Notes under the pieces: generated by a model | What the model saw: only the letters and a program-made list of their open reading frames with translations | Told to the model about the DNA's origin: nothing | Database searches by the model: none | Program-made: the position numbers and the translations under genes | Shown: piece after piece, positions 5,950 through 15,072 of the stretch | Layout of the letters: each line of letters starts with the position of its first letter | Numbering within the stretch: the stretch's first letter is position 1 | Assembly: GCF_024700075.1 (NCBI RefSeq) | Contig: NZ_JAJONE010000004.1 | Span: forward strand, 62,001 to 126,000 | From: Hymenobacter sp. J193 | GTDB lineage: Bacteria > Bacteroidota > Bacteroidia > Cytophagales > Hymenobacteraceae | Reading direction: 5' to 3' | DNA: 64,000 bases

Positions 5950-8577
5950 TCAGCCAGAGTATTTTCTGCGAGGCCGACTGCTGGCTCTCGAATTGCCCGC
6001 CGTAGGTGAGGTAATACCCGGGGGCAGCTTCACCTGCGCATTCACTTTGGCTTGAATCTCCTTGACCGTGGAGCCCAAATCGCGCTCGGCCACGTTCAGG
6101 GAGATGGTGATGCGGCGCTGGGTGTTTTCGTGGTTGACGGTGTTGGGGCCCGGCTCGTACACGATGTCGGCTACCTGGCTCACCGGAATCATCGCGCCCG
6201 TGGGCGTTTCGATGCGGGTCTGGCCGATGGCGGCGATGTCGTTGCGCTGGGCTTCGGGCAGCTTCACCACCAGGTCGAAGCGCTTCTGCCCGTCGAGCAT
6301 CTGCGAGACCACGGCGCCTTGGAACAGCGTTTCGAGGTCGCGCACCACTTCGCCGCGGGCCATGCCGTAGGCGCGCAGGGCATCGTCCTTGGGCCGGATG
6401 AGCAGCTGAGGAATCTGAACCTGCTTCTCCACCTGCAGGTCCACCACGCCCGGTACGGTAGATGCGGCAGTGCGCACCTCGTTGGCGTAGCGGCGCAGCT
6501 CTAGCAAATCGTTGCCAAACACTTTGATGGCCACCTGGGCGCGCACGCCCGACAACAGGTGGTCGAGGCGGTGTGAAATGGGCTGGCCGATGTTCACGTT
6601 CACGCCCGTAATCAAACTGAGCTTCTCGCGCATGTCGGCCAGGATTTCGTCGCGGCTGCGCATGGTTTTGCCTTCCTTCTCCAGCTCGGCTTCGGTCTTG
6701 AAGGCCACCTCGATTTCCGAGTTGTTCACCGACTCGGCGTGCTCATCTAGTTCGGCCCGGCCCGTCCGGCGCGCGGTGTAGGCCACTTCCGGAATTTTGA
6801 GCATCTGCTGCTCGCCCAGGCTGCCCAGGCGGTTGGATTCGGTGAGCGAGGTGCCGGCCGGGGCCGAGAAATTGACCGTGAGCGAGCCTTCGTTGAAGGG
6901 CGGTAAAAACTCGGTGCCGAAAAATGGAATTAGCGCCATGGCTGCCACGAACAGCGCCCCGGTCACCCCAAGGATGGCTTTGGGGTGCTGCAGGCCCCAG
7001 CCCAGCAGGCGGGTGTCCTTTTTCTTGAGCCAGCGCACCAGCCCACCGTCGGTTTCGGGGTGGTCCATCTGCTTCATCTGGGGCAGCAAATAGTAGCAGA
7101 GCACCGGCGTGACGGTGAGCGACACGAATAGCGAGGCCACGATGCTGGTGATGTAGGCAATGCCCAGCGGCGCGAAAATGCGGCCTTCCATGCCTTCCAG
7201 CGCGAACAGGGGCAAAAACACCAGCACCACGATGATGGTGGCGTACACGATGGAGTTGCGCACCTCGGAAGAAGCGGCATAGATGACTTTTAAGACGGGC
7301 TGGGGATACGCTTTTTGCTTGTTTTCGCGGAGGCGCCGGTACACGTTTTCCACGTCCACGATGGCATCATCCACCAGCTCGCCGATGGCAATGGCCAGGC
7401 CGCCGAGCGTCATGGTGTTGATGCTGATGCCCGCCGCCCGGAACACCAGCGCCGTAACCAGCAACGACAACGGAATGGCCACCAGCGAAATAAAGGTGGT
7501 GCGCACGTTCAGCAGAAAGGCAAACAGCACGATGACGACCAGAATGGCGCCGTCGCGCAGGGCTTCCTCCACGTTGGAAATCGAGGACTCGATAAACTCG
7601 GACTGCTTGAACAGGCGCGTATTCACCTGCACGTCATTGGGTAAAGAGGGCTTGAGCTCCACCAGCGCTTTTTCCACGGCTTCAGTCAAACCCACGGTAG
7701 CCGCTCCGGGCTGCTTTTCGATGCTCAGAATCACGGCGGGCTTTCCGTTCACGCTGCCGTCGCCGCGCTTGAAGCGGGCCCCGAACTCCACCTTGGCAAT
7801 GTCCGCTACACGTATGGGCGACTGCTCGCGGTAGCCGACGATGATGTTCTCGATGTCGGTGACCGAGCGCAGCCGGCCCAGGTTGCGAATCAGTACTTCC
7901 GAGCCGTTGCGGTCGAAGAAGTTACCCGTGGTGTTCAGGTTAGATTGGCGCAGGGCCTCTTCCACCTGGTTCACGGTCAGGCCGGTGGCGTTCAGCCGGG
8001 GCATGTCGAGCAGCACCTGGTACTGCAGGTTGTCGCCCCCGATGGGAATGACCTGGGCCACGCCCGGAATGGATAGCAGGCGCTGCCGCACGGTGTAGTT
8101 GGCCAGGGTGCGCAGGTCGGCCGCGTTGGTTTCCTTGCCGCCCGATAGCCCCACCAGCATAATCTGGCCCATGACCGAGGAGATGGGCCCCAGCACCGGC
8201 GTGATGCCTTCGGGCAGCTGCTCGCCGGTGGTTTGCAGCTTCTCGCTCACAATCTGGCGGGCGGTGAAGATGTCGGTGCCGTAGTCGAACTCCACGAACA
8301 CCATGCCCAGGCCGATGGCCGAGTTGGAGCGCACGGCCGACACGCCGGTGGCCCCGTTCAGGGCCGTTTCCACGGGCAGCGTCACCAGGGCTTCCACTTC
8401 TTCGGGCGCCATGCCGGGCGCTTCCAGAAACACGGTCACGCGGGGGCGGTCCAGGTCGGGCAGCACGTCCACGGGCAGCTGCCGGGCCGTGTAGGAGCCG
8501 GCAATCAGGAGACCCACGGCAAAGGCCAGCATCAGCAGCCGGTTTTGCAGGGCAAAGCGAATTATCTTGTCTAGCAT
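5950..8577 (-). CDS. RND metal efflux pump (CusA/CzcA-type), N-terminal 875 residues
   Basis: This is the inner-membrane proton-driven permease of a Cus/Czc tripartite pump. It starts MLDKIIRFALQNRLLMLAF, the family N-terminal helix, and contains both periplasmic porter domains and the central helices with GELVDDAIVDVENVYRRL, the conserved helix-4 signature carrying acidic residues for proton relay. Codons are normal until LPPG, where the frame slips by one base in a C5/G3 run on the minus strand (6017-6024) and ends after about 17 unrelated residues. The order cusC, accessory protein, cusB, NTF2-like protein, cusA, regulator indicates one operon. The metal may be Cu(I)/Ag(I) from context. 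Specificity is not proven by sequence. Confidence 0.9.
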   Translation of the reverse strand: MLDKIIRFALQNRLLMLAFAVGLLIAGSYTARQLPVDVLPDLDRPRVTVFLEAPGMAPEEVEALVTLPVETALNGATGVSAVRSNSAIGLGMVFVEFDYGTDIFTARQIVSEKLQTTGEQLPEGITPVLGPISSVMGQIMLVGLSGGKETNAADLRTLANYTVRQRLLSIPGVAQVIPIGGDNLQYQVLLDMPRLNATGLTVNQVEEALRQSNLNTTGNFFDRNGSEVLIRNLGRLRSVTDIENIIVGYREQSPIRVADIAKVEFGARFKRGDGSVNGKPAVILSIEKQPGAATVGLTEAVEKALVELKPSLPNDVQVNTRLFKQSEFIESSISNVEEALRDGAILVVIVLFAFLLNVRTTFISLVAIPLSLLVTALVFRAAGISINTMTLGGLAIAIGELVDDAIVDVENVYRRLRENKQKAYPQPVLKVIYAASSEVRNSIVYATIIVVLVFLPLFALEGMEGRIFAPLGIAYITSIVASLFVSLTVTPVLCYYLLPQMKQMDHPETDGGLVRWLKKKDTRLLGWGLQHPKAILGVTGALFVAAMALIPFFGTEFLPPFNEGSLTVNFSAPAGTSLTESNRLGSLGEQQMLKIPEVAYTARRTGRAELDEHAESVNNSEIEVAFKTEAELEKEGKTMRSRDEILADMREKLSLITGVNVNIGQPISHRLDHLLSGVRAQVAIKVFGNDLLELRRYANEVRTAASTVPGVVDLQVEKQVQIPQLLIRPKDDALRAYGMARGEVVRDLETLFQGAVVSQMLDGQKRFDLVVKLPEAQRNDIAAIGQTRIETPTGAMIPVSQVADIVYEPGPNTVNHENTQRRITISLNVAERDLGSTVKEIQAKVNAQVKLPPGITSPTAGNSRASSRPRRKYSG

Positions 8578-8678
8578 CGGTGGTTAGCGCAAAGAGGAAG
8601 AAGCGAGAGCGGCCGGGTGGCCCCTCCCCTCCCGGAATCGGCAGCATCCCGGGCCGCAGCCCAGGCCCGCCGGACAGC

Positions 8679-9191
8679 TTATTTTTTGACGCGGGGGGTG
8701 CGCGCCGACGAGTGGGTGCTCATGATTTGCCACTGCCCGGCGGCGTTTTTGCGCAGCACCGAAGTGGCCACCCCGCGGCGCACGATGGGCGCCTTGGCTT
8801 CCTTGTCCTGAGGGCCTTTTTTGAGGTTGATGGTGTAGGTGTAGGTTTCCGTCGCAAAAGCGTAGGGACCGTCGACCTGCACGGTGGCTTTGTAGTCGCT
8901 GAAGGTGAAGGCACTGAATTCCTTGAGCTCGGGAGCCAGGTGATGCTCGGCGTAGTGCCGGTAGGTGCCTTCCACCCCACCCGACTCGAACACCTGGGAG
9001 TTGGCCGTGAACAGGCGGGCCGTGCCAGTAGTGTCGAGCTTTTGCACGGCCTGCTGGTACTTGGTCAGCACCGCTTTCACCGCAGTCTCGTCGGCGGCGG
9101 AGCTGGCGGCCGGGGCCGTCTGGGCCCGCGCTGTCGCGGCAGTGAGAGAAAGCGTGGCGGTCAGCGCCGCGAAAGCAAAGAGGTTTTTCAT
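8679..9191 (-). CDS. Secreted NTF2-like (SnoaL/DUF4440) protein
   Basis: Starting at MKNLFAFAAL the protein has 170 residues with a signal peptide ending near TARAQT. The mature part has the DUF4440/SnoaL-type cone fold pattern: a helix (VKAVLTKYQQAVQKLD), then LFTANSQVFESGG, several strands and a final GQWQIMSTHSSAR. Such small proteins are often found in Bacteroidota metal operons, but the ligand is unknown. It lies between cusB and cusA with short spacers (34 and 101 bp). I prefer this start to one 21 bp upstream because the signal peptide begins here. Confidence 0.75.
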   Translation of the reverse strand: MKNLFAFAALTATLSLTAATARAQTAPAASSAADETAVKAVLTKYQQAVQKLDTTGTARLFTANSQVFESGGVEGTYRHYAEHHLAPELKEFSAFTFSDYKATVQVDGPYAFATETYTYTINLKKGPQDKEAKAPIVRRGVATSVLRKNAAGQWQIMSTHSSARTPRVKK

Positions 9192-9225
9192 GGGGAGGGA
9201 GGAAGCTGCCACCGCGGAGCGGGAC

Positions 9226-10371
9226 TTATTGATTGAGGTAAATGGATTTGAGCTGGTAGGTGCCAGTGGTCACCACCCGGTCGTTTTCGTTGACCTGGCC
9301 CTGCACCAGCACCGTTTGCTGGCCGTTCACGGCCCCGGGCTGCACAAAGCGAATCTTAAAGCGCTCGGGCTCGGTGTGCACAAATACCACGGGCTTGCCA
9401 TTGAGGTCGGTAATGGCCGAGGTAGGCACCACCAGCTGCGGGGTGCCGCCGCCGGTCTGGCCTACCACCTGCACGTTCACGGCCTGGCCGGCGCGGTAGG
9501 CGCTGCCTTCCTGAGCGTCAAGCTCCAGCACCAGCTGGCGGGCCTGGTTCACGGGATTGACCACGTTGCTGAACACCACGAGCCGGGCGGGCACACCGGC
9601 CTGCCCTTGCAACCCTTCGACTCGAAACCGGGCGCCGGGCGTCACCTTGGCCAAATCCTGGGCAAACACTTGGGCCTCCACGCGTAGCTTGCCGGGGTTG
9701 ATGACGCGGAACAGCTCGTCGCCCTGGCTCACCTGCTGGCCCACGGCGAGATTAAACACGTCCACCGTGCCGCTCACCGGCGAAGTGATGCTGACGCGGC
9801 GCTGGCCGGCCTGCCCGTTCTGGATGCCGGCGTTCTGGCGCGCCTGGCGCAGGCGCAGCTCAGCGGCCACCACGTCCTTGCGGGCGGCGATATCGGCGAT
9901 GCTTTGCAGGCGGGCGTAGTCCTGCTGGGCGGCGCGCAGCTCGGCCTGGGCGTTGGCCCGCTCGGTGCTCAGCCCGATTTGCTGGGTGGCGTCGAGCGTT
10001 TGCTCGATGACGGCCAGCGTCTGCCCGGCCCGTACGGTCTTGCCCACCTGCGCGGCGAGGCTTATGATGCGCCCCGTCTGAGGCACCACTACGCGGCCTT
10101 CGCCCCCGGCCGCGGCCGATACCGTGCCGTAGAGCGTGGCCCGGCTGTAGGTAGTGGAGAATGCGGCCAGGTTGGTGCGCACTTCGAATAGAAACTGGCT
10201 TTCCTTGGGCAGCAGCACCTCGTCGGTCGAGGCCACGCCGGTGCTGGCCTTAGCCTCGCCGCCGTGGTCCTCGCCGCCGTGCGCCCGCACCAGGCCCGGG
10301 GGAGGGAGTAGTACCGTCAGGACCAGTCCCGCGGCGGCCGTGGCCGCCAGGAATTTATGCTTGGTTTTCAT
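9226..10371 (-). CDS. RND efflux periplasmic adaptor (CusB-like membrane fusion protein)
   Basis: The 381-residue protein has an N-terminal hydrophobic segment (to about residue 30) followed by a His-rich stretch HGGEDHGGE. It then shows the barrel-sandwich hybrid (VVVPQTGRIISLAAQVGKTV), an alpha-helical hairpin at about 120-175, the lipoyl half (VSITSPVSGTVDVFNLAVGQ), and beta-barrel and membrane-proximal domains. It links the RND permease to the TolC-type channel encoded at 11026. The gene is 12 bp downstream of the accessory protein at 10384, with which it shares the HGGEDHG motif, suggesting that both bind metal in the periplasm. Confidence 0.92.
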   Translation of the reverse strand: MKTKHKFLAATAAAGLVLTVLLPPPGLVRAHGGEDHGGEAKASTGVASTDEVLLPKESQFLFEVRTNLAAFSTTYSRATLYGTVSAAAGGEGRVVVPQTGRIISLAAQVGKTVRAGQTLAVIEQTLDATQQIGLSTERANAQAELRAAQQDYARLQSIADIAARKDVVAAELRLRQARQNAGIQNGQAGQRRVSITSPVSGTVDVFNLAVGQQVSQGDELFRVINPGKLRVEAQVFAQDLAKVTPGARFRVEGLQGQAGVPARLVVFSNVVNPVNQARQLVLELDAQEGSAYRAGQAVNVQVVGQTGGGTPQLVVPTSAITDLNGKPVVFVHTEPERFKIRFVQPGAVNGQQTVLVQGQVNENDRVVTTGTYQLKSIYLNQ

Positions 10372-10383
10372 ATCGGGGGAGCA

Positions 10384-11013
10384 TTAAGGGAAGGGGGTGC
10401 GGCGGCTGGCGGTCAACGCCTGCTCCGAGGTTTGCAGCACAGGCTCCGGGGCTTGGCGGCGGCGCCGCATAAGCAGGGCCGTCAGGCCGATGCCGAGTGC
10501 AAAGGCGCCGACCAGGGCCAGAATGGTTTTCCAGGACGAGAACAGCGACGTGGCCGCAGCAGGGGCCGCGGCCGCTACGGGCAGCTTCTCCCCTACCTTG
10601 ATGCCTTCAAGTAGCAGCAAATCAGCCGTCTCGCCGGCCACGACGTTGAGGGCAAAGCTGTAGGCCTTGTTGGCGGGAAACTGGCCTTCCACGAGGTACA
10701 CGCCCGGCTCCTGCTCGGTCACCGCCCACTTCAGGGTGGCGTCTTCCGGGGTGGTGAGGGTGAGCTTAGCCCCTTTGATGGGGGCGTTGCTGGCGTAGTC
10801 GGAAAGGAACAAACGCAGGTCGGCGGGCTTTCCCCCTTCCAGAGGCTCGTAGCGCAGCAGCGCCTCGAACTGTTCCGAAAGCGCGGCCACCGAAAACGAC
10901 GTCGCGCCGGCCGCGGTGCCCGCTTTGGGCCCGTCGCCGTGGTCTTCGCCCCCGTGGGCATAGGCCGTGCCGCTTAGCAGCAGGCCCAGCAGCAAAATCA
11001 GGAGTTGTTTCAT
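10384..11013 (-). CDS. Accessory metal-efflux membrane protein with HGGEDHG motif
   Basis: The 209-residue protein has a signal peptide (MKQLLILLLGLLLSGTAYA) directly followed by HGGEDHGDG. A beta-rich domain of about 120 residues (LRLFLSDYASNAPIKGAKLT, EQEPGVYLVEGQFPANKAYS) comes next, and a single transmembrane helix near 165-185 ends in an RRRR anchor. It is encoded between the cusC-like and cusB-like genes (12 bp on each side), a position where Bacteroidota Cus operons often carry such a protein. I infer an envelope-anchored partner that delivers metal to the pump. No catalytic motif is seen. Confidence 0.75.
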   Translation of the reverse strand: MKQLLILLLGLLLSGTAYAHGGEDHGDGPKAGTAAGATSFSVAALSEQFEALLRYEPLEGGKPADLRLFLSDYASNAPIKGAKLTLTTPEDATLKWAVTEQEPGVYLVEGQFPANKAYSFALNVVAGETADLLLLEGIKVGEKLPVAAAAPAAATSLFSSWKTILALVGAFALGIGLTALLMRRRRQAPEPVLQTSEQALTASRRTPFP

Positions 11014-11025
11014 GATGGTTGACGG

Positions 11026-12273
11026 TTATTCGCCCCGCAGGTAGTTAAGCTCGACCAAAGCCTGGCGGTAGTCGCGGATGGTGGTCAGGTAGGTGTTCTG
11101 GATGGCAAAGGCCTGGTTCAAACTCATAATGAGCTGCAGGTAACTGACTTCCCCGGCCCGGAACAGGCGCTGGGACTGGCTGATAATAGCCCGCGACTGG
11201 GGCAGCCCGGTCTGCTCGTAGTAGCCCAGCGAGGCCGAGAACTTGCGCGTATCGGCCAGCGCCTGCTGATACTGACTACTGAGCTCCAGGCGCTGGGCCT
11301 GCAGCTGGTAGCTGGCGGCCTGGGAGCGGGCGGTGGCCGCCTGCAGCTGGGAGCGGTAGGTCCAGAACCAGATGGGCACCGAGACACCGAACTGGAAACG
11401 GTACTTCAGCGCCGAGTTCTCAAAGGCCTGGTTCTGATAGCCCACCGTCAACGCGGGGGTGCGGCGAGCGCGCACCAAGCTGATGCCCGACTGGCTCAGG
11501 GCCACGTTCTGGGTGGCGGCGGCCAGCGTGGGGCTGCGCACCAGGGCTGTGCTGTCTTCGGCCGGCAGGCCCGCGAGCAAAGCCGTGCCCGTTTGGGCCA
11601 GCTCCGTGCCGGTGCGGCCCAGGTCGGTGCTGGTGGCCAGCGCCTCGTTGGGCCGGCCCATCAATAGGCCCAGGCGGCGCTGGGCGGCCTGCCGGTCGGC
11701 GGTGGCCTGCTGCAGCTGCACGGTCACTTGCCGGGCTTCGGCGTCGGTGCTGATGCGCTGCAGCGAGGTGACTTCGCCGGCCGTGAACAGGCGCTCGGTA
11801 GCTACACGCAGCACCCGGAACAGGCTGTCCTGGTAGGTAAGCTGCCGCACCTGCGCTTCCGCGAACTGCAGGGCCAAATACGCCAGGCGGGTGTCGCGCA
11901 GCACGCTGGCCCGGCTTACTTCGCGGTTGCGTTCGGCCAGGGTAATGCCCGCTTGCGCCACCTTAGACTGCTGGCGGTAGACGTTGGGCAGGTCGATGGT
12001 TTGCACCACGCCCGGGGCCCACATCTCGCCCGTGGGGGCTGAGAACAGAAAGTCCGGGTTGGCCGGCGCAAACGAGCCGCGCTTGAGGGCCCGTTGCTCC
12101 TCGATTTCGCGGTCGGATTGCCGCAGCCGCGGGTGCCGGCGCAGGGTCTGGGCTTCGGCGCTGTCCAGCCCGATAACGGTTTGCGCGCGCACCCCGGCCG
12201 GGCCCAGCCCCAGGAGTACCAGGGTCAGCAGCAGCAGTCGGTTCGCCGCACGTTTCATTTTCAAGTACTTCAT
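11026..12273 (-). CDS. TolC-family outer membrane channel (CusC/CzcC-like)
   Basis: The 415-residue protein has a signal peptide to about residue 30 (GPAGVRAQT) and the two repeated outer-membrane efflux protein modules: long coiled helices (QVRQLTYQDSLFRVLRVATE, TADRQAAQRRLGLLMGRPNE) separated by strands. The C-terminal part repeats the same pattern, ending RDYRQALVELNYLRGE. This is the exit duct of the tripartite RND pump. It is the first of the tightly packed core genes (12-13 bp spacers to the next two), and about 100 bp separates it from the metal-binding protein gene upstream. Confidence 0.9.
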   Translation of the reverse strand: MKYLKMKRAANRLLLLTLVLLGLGPAGVRAQTVIGLDSAEAQTLRRHPRLRQSDREIEEQRALKRGSFAPANPDFLFSAPTGEMWAPGVVQTIDLPNVYRQQSKVAQAGITLAERNREVSRASVLRDTRLAYLALQFAEAQVRQLTYQDSLFRVLRVATERLFTAGEVTSLQRISTDAEARQVTVQLQQATADRQAAQRRLGLLMGRPNEALATSTDLGRTGTELAQTGTALLAGLPAEDSTALVRSPTLAAATQNVALSQSGISLVRARRTPALTVGYQNQAFENSALKYRFQFGVSVPIWFWTYRSQLQAATARSQAASYQLQAQRLELSSQYQQALADTRKFSASLGYYEQTGLPQSRAIISQSQRLFRAGEVSYLQLIMSLNQAFAIQNTYLTTIRDYRQALVELNYLRGE

Positions 12274-12377
12274 AGAATCAGGTTAACGCCAGTCATAGGG
12301 CCGCCCACCGTTGCAGCAGCAGACGGCCCAAGACGGAGAAAGGCCCGGACGCACTGCGCCCGAAAAACAGGCTCCGC

Positions 12378-12935
12378 CTAGGCTTTTTTGACCAGGGCCA
12401 TGCCGCACTTGGGGCAGCTGCCGGGCTTGTCGCTGGCACTGCCCTCGCAGTTCATGGGGCAGGTGTAGGCAGCTGTCACCGACTTGCCGGCCTTGGCGGC
12501 CGTGTCCAGCTTGTCAAAGCGCACGTTCAGGGCCTCGCTGCCGTTTTTCAGGCTCACGATGGCGGTGCGGGCTTTGGTGCCGGCGGGCAGCTTGGCCACC
12601 ACGTAGTCGGTGCCGCCGGCCGTGAGCGGCACGGTCGTCGTCTTGTTGTCGGTGGTCTGCACCATCACCGAGCCCGTCAGGGTCTTGTTCGGCACGGCGG
12701 CCATCTTGTCGCCCAGCAGGTAGATGCGCAGCTCGGTGGGCTGCTGCACGAGCTCCATGTGGTAGGGTTTGGCCGAACGCACCATGCCGCCGTGCGGCGA
12801 GGCATGGGCGTGGGTTTCGCCGGGGGCGATGTGCTTGTCCGCGGCGCCCGCGCCGTGGGCGTGCTGGGCCTGCGAGGCCAGGGGAGCGAGGGCAAAAAGC
12901 GCGGCGGCAACGAATGAAATCTTTACAATCTTCAT
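12378..12935 (-). CDS. Secreted metal-binding protein with C-terminal HMBD (copy 1)
   Basis: The start MKIVKISFVA gives 185 residues with a signal peptide ending at SQA. A His-rich stretch (QHAHGAGAADKHIAPGETHA) follows, then a beta-rich domain, then a heavy-metal-binding domain of the HMBD type, TCPMNCEGS...CPKCGMAL, with two CxxC/CPM motifs. The paralogue at 25149 shares this layout and an almost identical 3' end at the DNA level. HMBDs are also found at the N-termini of CusB and CopA-like proteins. A periplasmic copper carrier feeding the RND pump is the likely role. Confidence 0.8.
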   Translation of the reverse strand: MKIVKISFVAAALFALAPLASQAQHAHGAGAADKHIAPGETHAHASPHGGMVRSAKPYHMELVQQPTELRIYLLGDKMAAVPNKTLTGSVMVQTTDNKTTTVPLTAGGTDYVVAKLPAGTKARTAIVSLKNGSEALNVRFDKLDTAAKAGKSVTAAYTCPMNCEGSASDKPGSCPKCGMALVKKA

Positions 12936-13024
12936 GGGAAACGGGATAACCGGTATGGTGGGAAGGGGTGAGAATGGGAGCAGGTCGCGTCCGCCAACCG
13001 GCGGCGCCACCTGCCTCCCGGGAA

Positions 13025-13735
13025 TTACATCTTGTCGGTGTTCTTGTCGTGCCAGGCCTTGAAATCGGCGATTTCCTTCTCCTGGGCAGTAATCATCATC
13101 TGCGCCATTTCCTTGAGCTTGGTGTCCTTGCCGTGGGCCAGCTCGGCCTTGGCCATGTCCACGGCGCTCTGGTGGTGCACCGTCATCAGCATGTTGAAGT
13201 TCATGTCCGGGTTGGCCACGGGCTTGGGCATGTTTTGCATCATGCCGTCCATCGAGGCCTTCATCTTGCTGGTGAAGGGGTCGGCCGGGTCGTTGGGCTG
13301 GTAGTTGGTGGGGGCGCTGTCCAGGCGGGTGGCCACGGCTTCGAGCTCGGTGATTTCCTTGAGCTGGTCGGCTTTGATTTTCTCGGCCATCTGGCGCATG
13401 GTGGCGTCCTTGCCGTCGCGCAGCTCGATGTCGGCCATGGCCACGGCGCCCTTGTGGTGCTCCAGCATGTGGTGGGCAAAGTCGTGGTCGGTGTTGCCCT
13501 TGGGCTTGCTGGCCTCCATCTTCTGCATCATCTCATTCATCGAGGCCATCAGGGGCGATTCGCCGGCCGCGGCCCCAGCCGAGTGGTCCATGCCGGCCAT
13601 GTCACCGGAGGCGCCTTCCGTGGTGGTGGTCTCGCTGGTCGTGGCCGTCGAATCGGCGGCTTTGTCGCTGCTGCAGCTGGCTACCAGCAGGGAGCCCGAG
13701 CAGAGGGCGGCGAGGAAAAAAGCGGACTTTTTCAT
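13025..13735 (-). CDS. DUF305 lipoprotein (copy 1)
   Basis: The 236-residue protein has a lipoprotein signal peptide with lipobox LVASC at about 17-21 and a low-complexity Thr/Glu linker. Two DUF305 helical repeats follow, each with the paired-His motif: MLEHHKGAVAMADIEL and TVHHQSAVDMAKAEL. Each is followed by a GKD(A/T) turn and a helix ending in a KEI segment. DUF305 proteins such as CopM bind copper in the periplasm. Met pairs flank the His motifs (MNEMMQKM, MDGMMQNM). It lies in the RND operon between the two HMBD protein genes. Confidence 0.88.
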   Translation of the reverse strand: MKKSAFFLAALCSGSLLVASCSSDKAADSTATTSETTTTEGASGDMAGMDHSAGAAAGESPLMASMNEMMQKMEASKPKGNTDHDFAHHMLEHHKGAVAMADIELRDGKDATMRQMAEKIKADQLKEITELEAVATRLDSAPTNYQPNDPADPFTSKMKASMDGMMQNMPKPVANPDMNFNMLMTVHHQSAVDMAKAELAHGKDTKLKEMAQMMITAQEKEIADFKAWHDKNTDKM

Positions 13736-13796
13736 GGGTTTGGTTGGGTTAGTGGAAAAATGAAATGGGAAGCAGGGACGGGGCTACGCCTTCGCG

Positions 13797-14744
13797 TTAA
13801 GCCTTCACGTTGATGGTGAAGTCGCCGGTGTGAATCTTGCCGGCGTGGTTGAACTGCAGGAATACGCGGTACAGGCCGGGCTTTTCGAAGTTGGTGTTGA
13901 AGCCGATGTTGGGACCTTTGTCGGCCTGGTCGTTGGGGTGCACGTGCAGGTACTGCTCGGTGTCCTCGCTGATGACCACCACGTGACCTAGGGCACCGAG
14001 GTAGTTGGCCAGGTCGGTCACCGGCTGGCCATCCTTGCTGATGTTGATTTTCATGCCCAGCAGCTGGCCCACTTTCAGGTCCTTGTCGAAGGAAAGGGTG
14101 GCCTTATAGCCGTCCTTGTCCCACTGCATGTCGTCGTTTTTGAACTTCACCGGGGCATAGGCCGCGCCTTTTACCGTGAGCGGCTGGCGGCCCAGCTGGT
14201 GGCCGGAGCCCGTGGGCGTGTAGTCCTGGAACAGCACGTACTCGCCGCCCTTGGGGAAGGTGTACTGCACCTTGTAGTCGCCGGCCGCGGTGTACTCGGG
14301 GTGTTCGTGGTAGAACTGGCCGAGGTCTTTGCTGACGATGATGAGGTGAATTTTCTTCTCGTGCACCACGTCCAGGGGCACGGGTGCGGAGCCCTTACCC
14401 GTTTCCACCGGCGTAAAGGCCAGCGTGGTGGGCTGCCCGGCGGTGACCTGCGTGGGGGTGGGCACCATTTTCATCTCATAGGTTTTGCCGTTGGCCACCT
14501 TGTCGTTGTGCTCCAGGTTCATGCCGCACTTGGGGCACTTGTCGCCTTCCTTGGTGCTGGTGACCTCGGGGTGCATGGGGCAGGCGTAGGTGTGGCCCCC
14601 GCCGTGCTCGGCGGTGCCTTCGGCCGGGCCGTTGGTGGGCGTGGTGACGGTGTCGGTGGTTTTGCTGGACTCGGTTTCGGACGAGCAGCTAGTGGCAGTG
14701 AGCAGGCCGGCCAGGGCCAGCAGGGAAAGCGGGATGCGGTACAT
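13797..14744 (-). CDS. Lipoprotein with N-terminal HMBD and two His-motif beta domains
   Basis: With start MYRIPLSLLA the protein has 315 residues and a lipobox TATSC near residue 20. A heavy-metal-binding domain is at about 45-70 (YACPMHPEVT...CPKCGMNL). Two related beta-sandwich regions follow, each with a His-rich hairpin (FYHEHPEY and YLHVHPND) and a tract of alternating strands, ending FNHAGKIHTGDFTINV. It is probably an outer-membrane- or inner-membrane-anchored periplasmic copper-binding protein. It opens the RND operon after the 43-residue membrane protein. No named family fits the C-terminal part with certainty. Confidence 0.75.
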   Translation of the reverse strand: MYRIPLSLLALAGLLTATSCSSETESSKTTDTVTTPTNGPAEGTAEHGGGHTYACPMHPEVTSTKEGDKCPKCGMNLEHNDKVANGKTYEMKMVPTPTQVTAGQPTTLAFTPVETGKGSAPVPLDVVHEKKIHLIIVSKDLGQFYHEHPEYTAAGDYKVQYTFPKGGEYVLFQDYTPTGSGHQLGRQPLTVKGAAYAPVKFKNDDMQWDKDGYKATLSFDKDLKVGQLLGMKINISKDGQPVTDLANYLGALGHVVVISEDTEQYLHVHPNDQADKGPNIGFNTNFEKPGLYRVFLQFNHAGKIHTGDFTINVKA

Positions 14745-14811
14745 AAAAGGGGAATGGGGTTGAACAGATTGGGGGCTACACTGGGTAGCGTAGAGTACTG
14801 CTACCGGGCAG

Positions 14812-14943
14812 CTAGGCCTGCCATTGCTGCCAGAGCACAAAGCCCAGCACGGCAGCTACCGCAGCATAGAGCAGGTAGGAAAGCAGGCGACGAACCGGGC
14901 CTTTAGGAGCGGGTGCGCCGGCTTCTTCGCAACAACTTTTCAT
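14812..14943 (-). CDS. 43-residue membrane protein with N-terminal Cys pair
   Basis: The ATG at 14943 gives a 43-residue protein beginning MKSCCEEAGA, then a basic turn PVRRLLSY, then one transmembrane helix (LLYAAVAAVLGFVLWQQWQA). The N-terminal CC may bind metal on the cytoplasmic side. It is 67 bp upstream of the HMBD lipoprotein gene, in the same direction, and probably the first or second cistron of the efflux operon. It resembles in design the 32-residue protein at 58749, which lies just downstream of a DUF305 gene. Homology between them is too short to judge. Confidence 0.55.
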   Translation of the reverse strand: MKSCCEEAGAPAPKGPVRRLLSYLLYAAVAAVLGFVLWQQWQA

Positions 14944-15072
14944 TGTTCGGCGAGGGTAAAACCAGGAAGATGAGGGGGGCGCAACTAGGCGCCGGGCGGA
15001 CACGACAATGCAAAGGCCCGCCCCGGACATAGCAGAGCTATGCCAGGGCGAGCCTAGTGCGCGTCAAACCAA

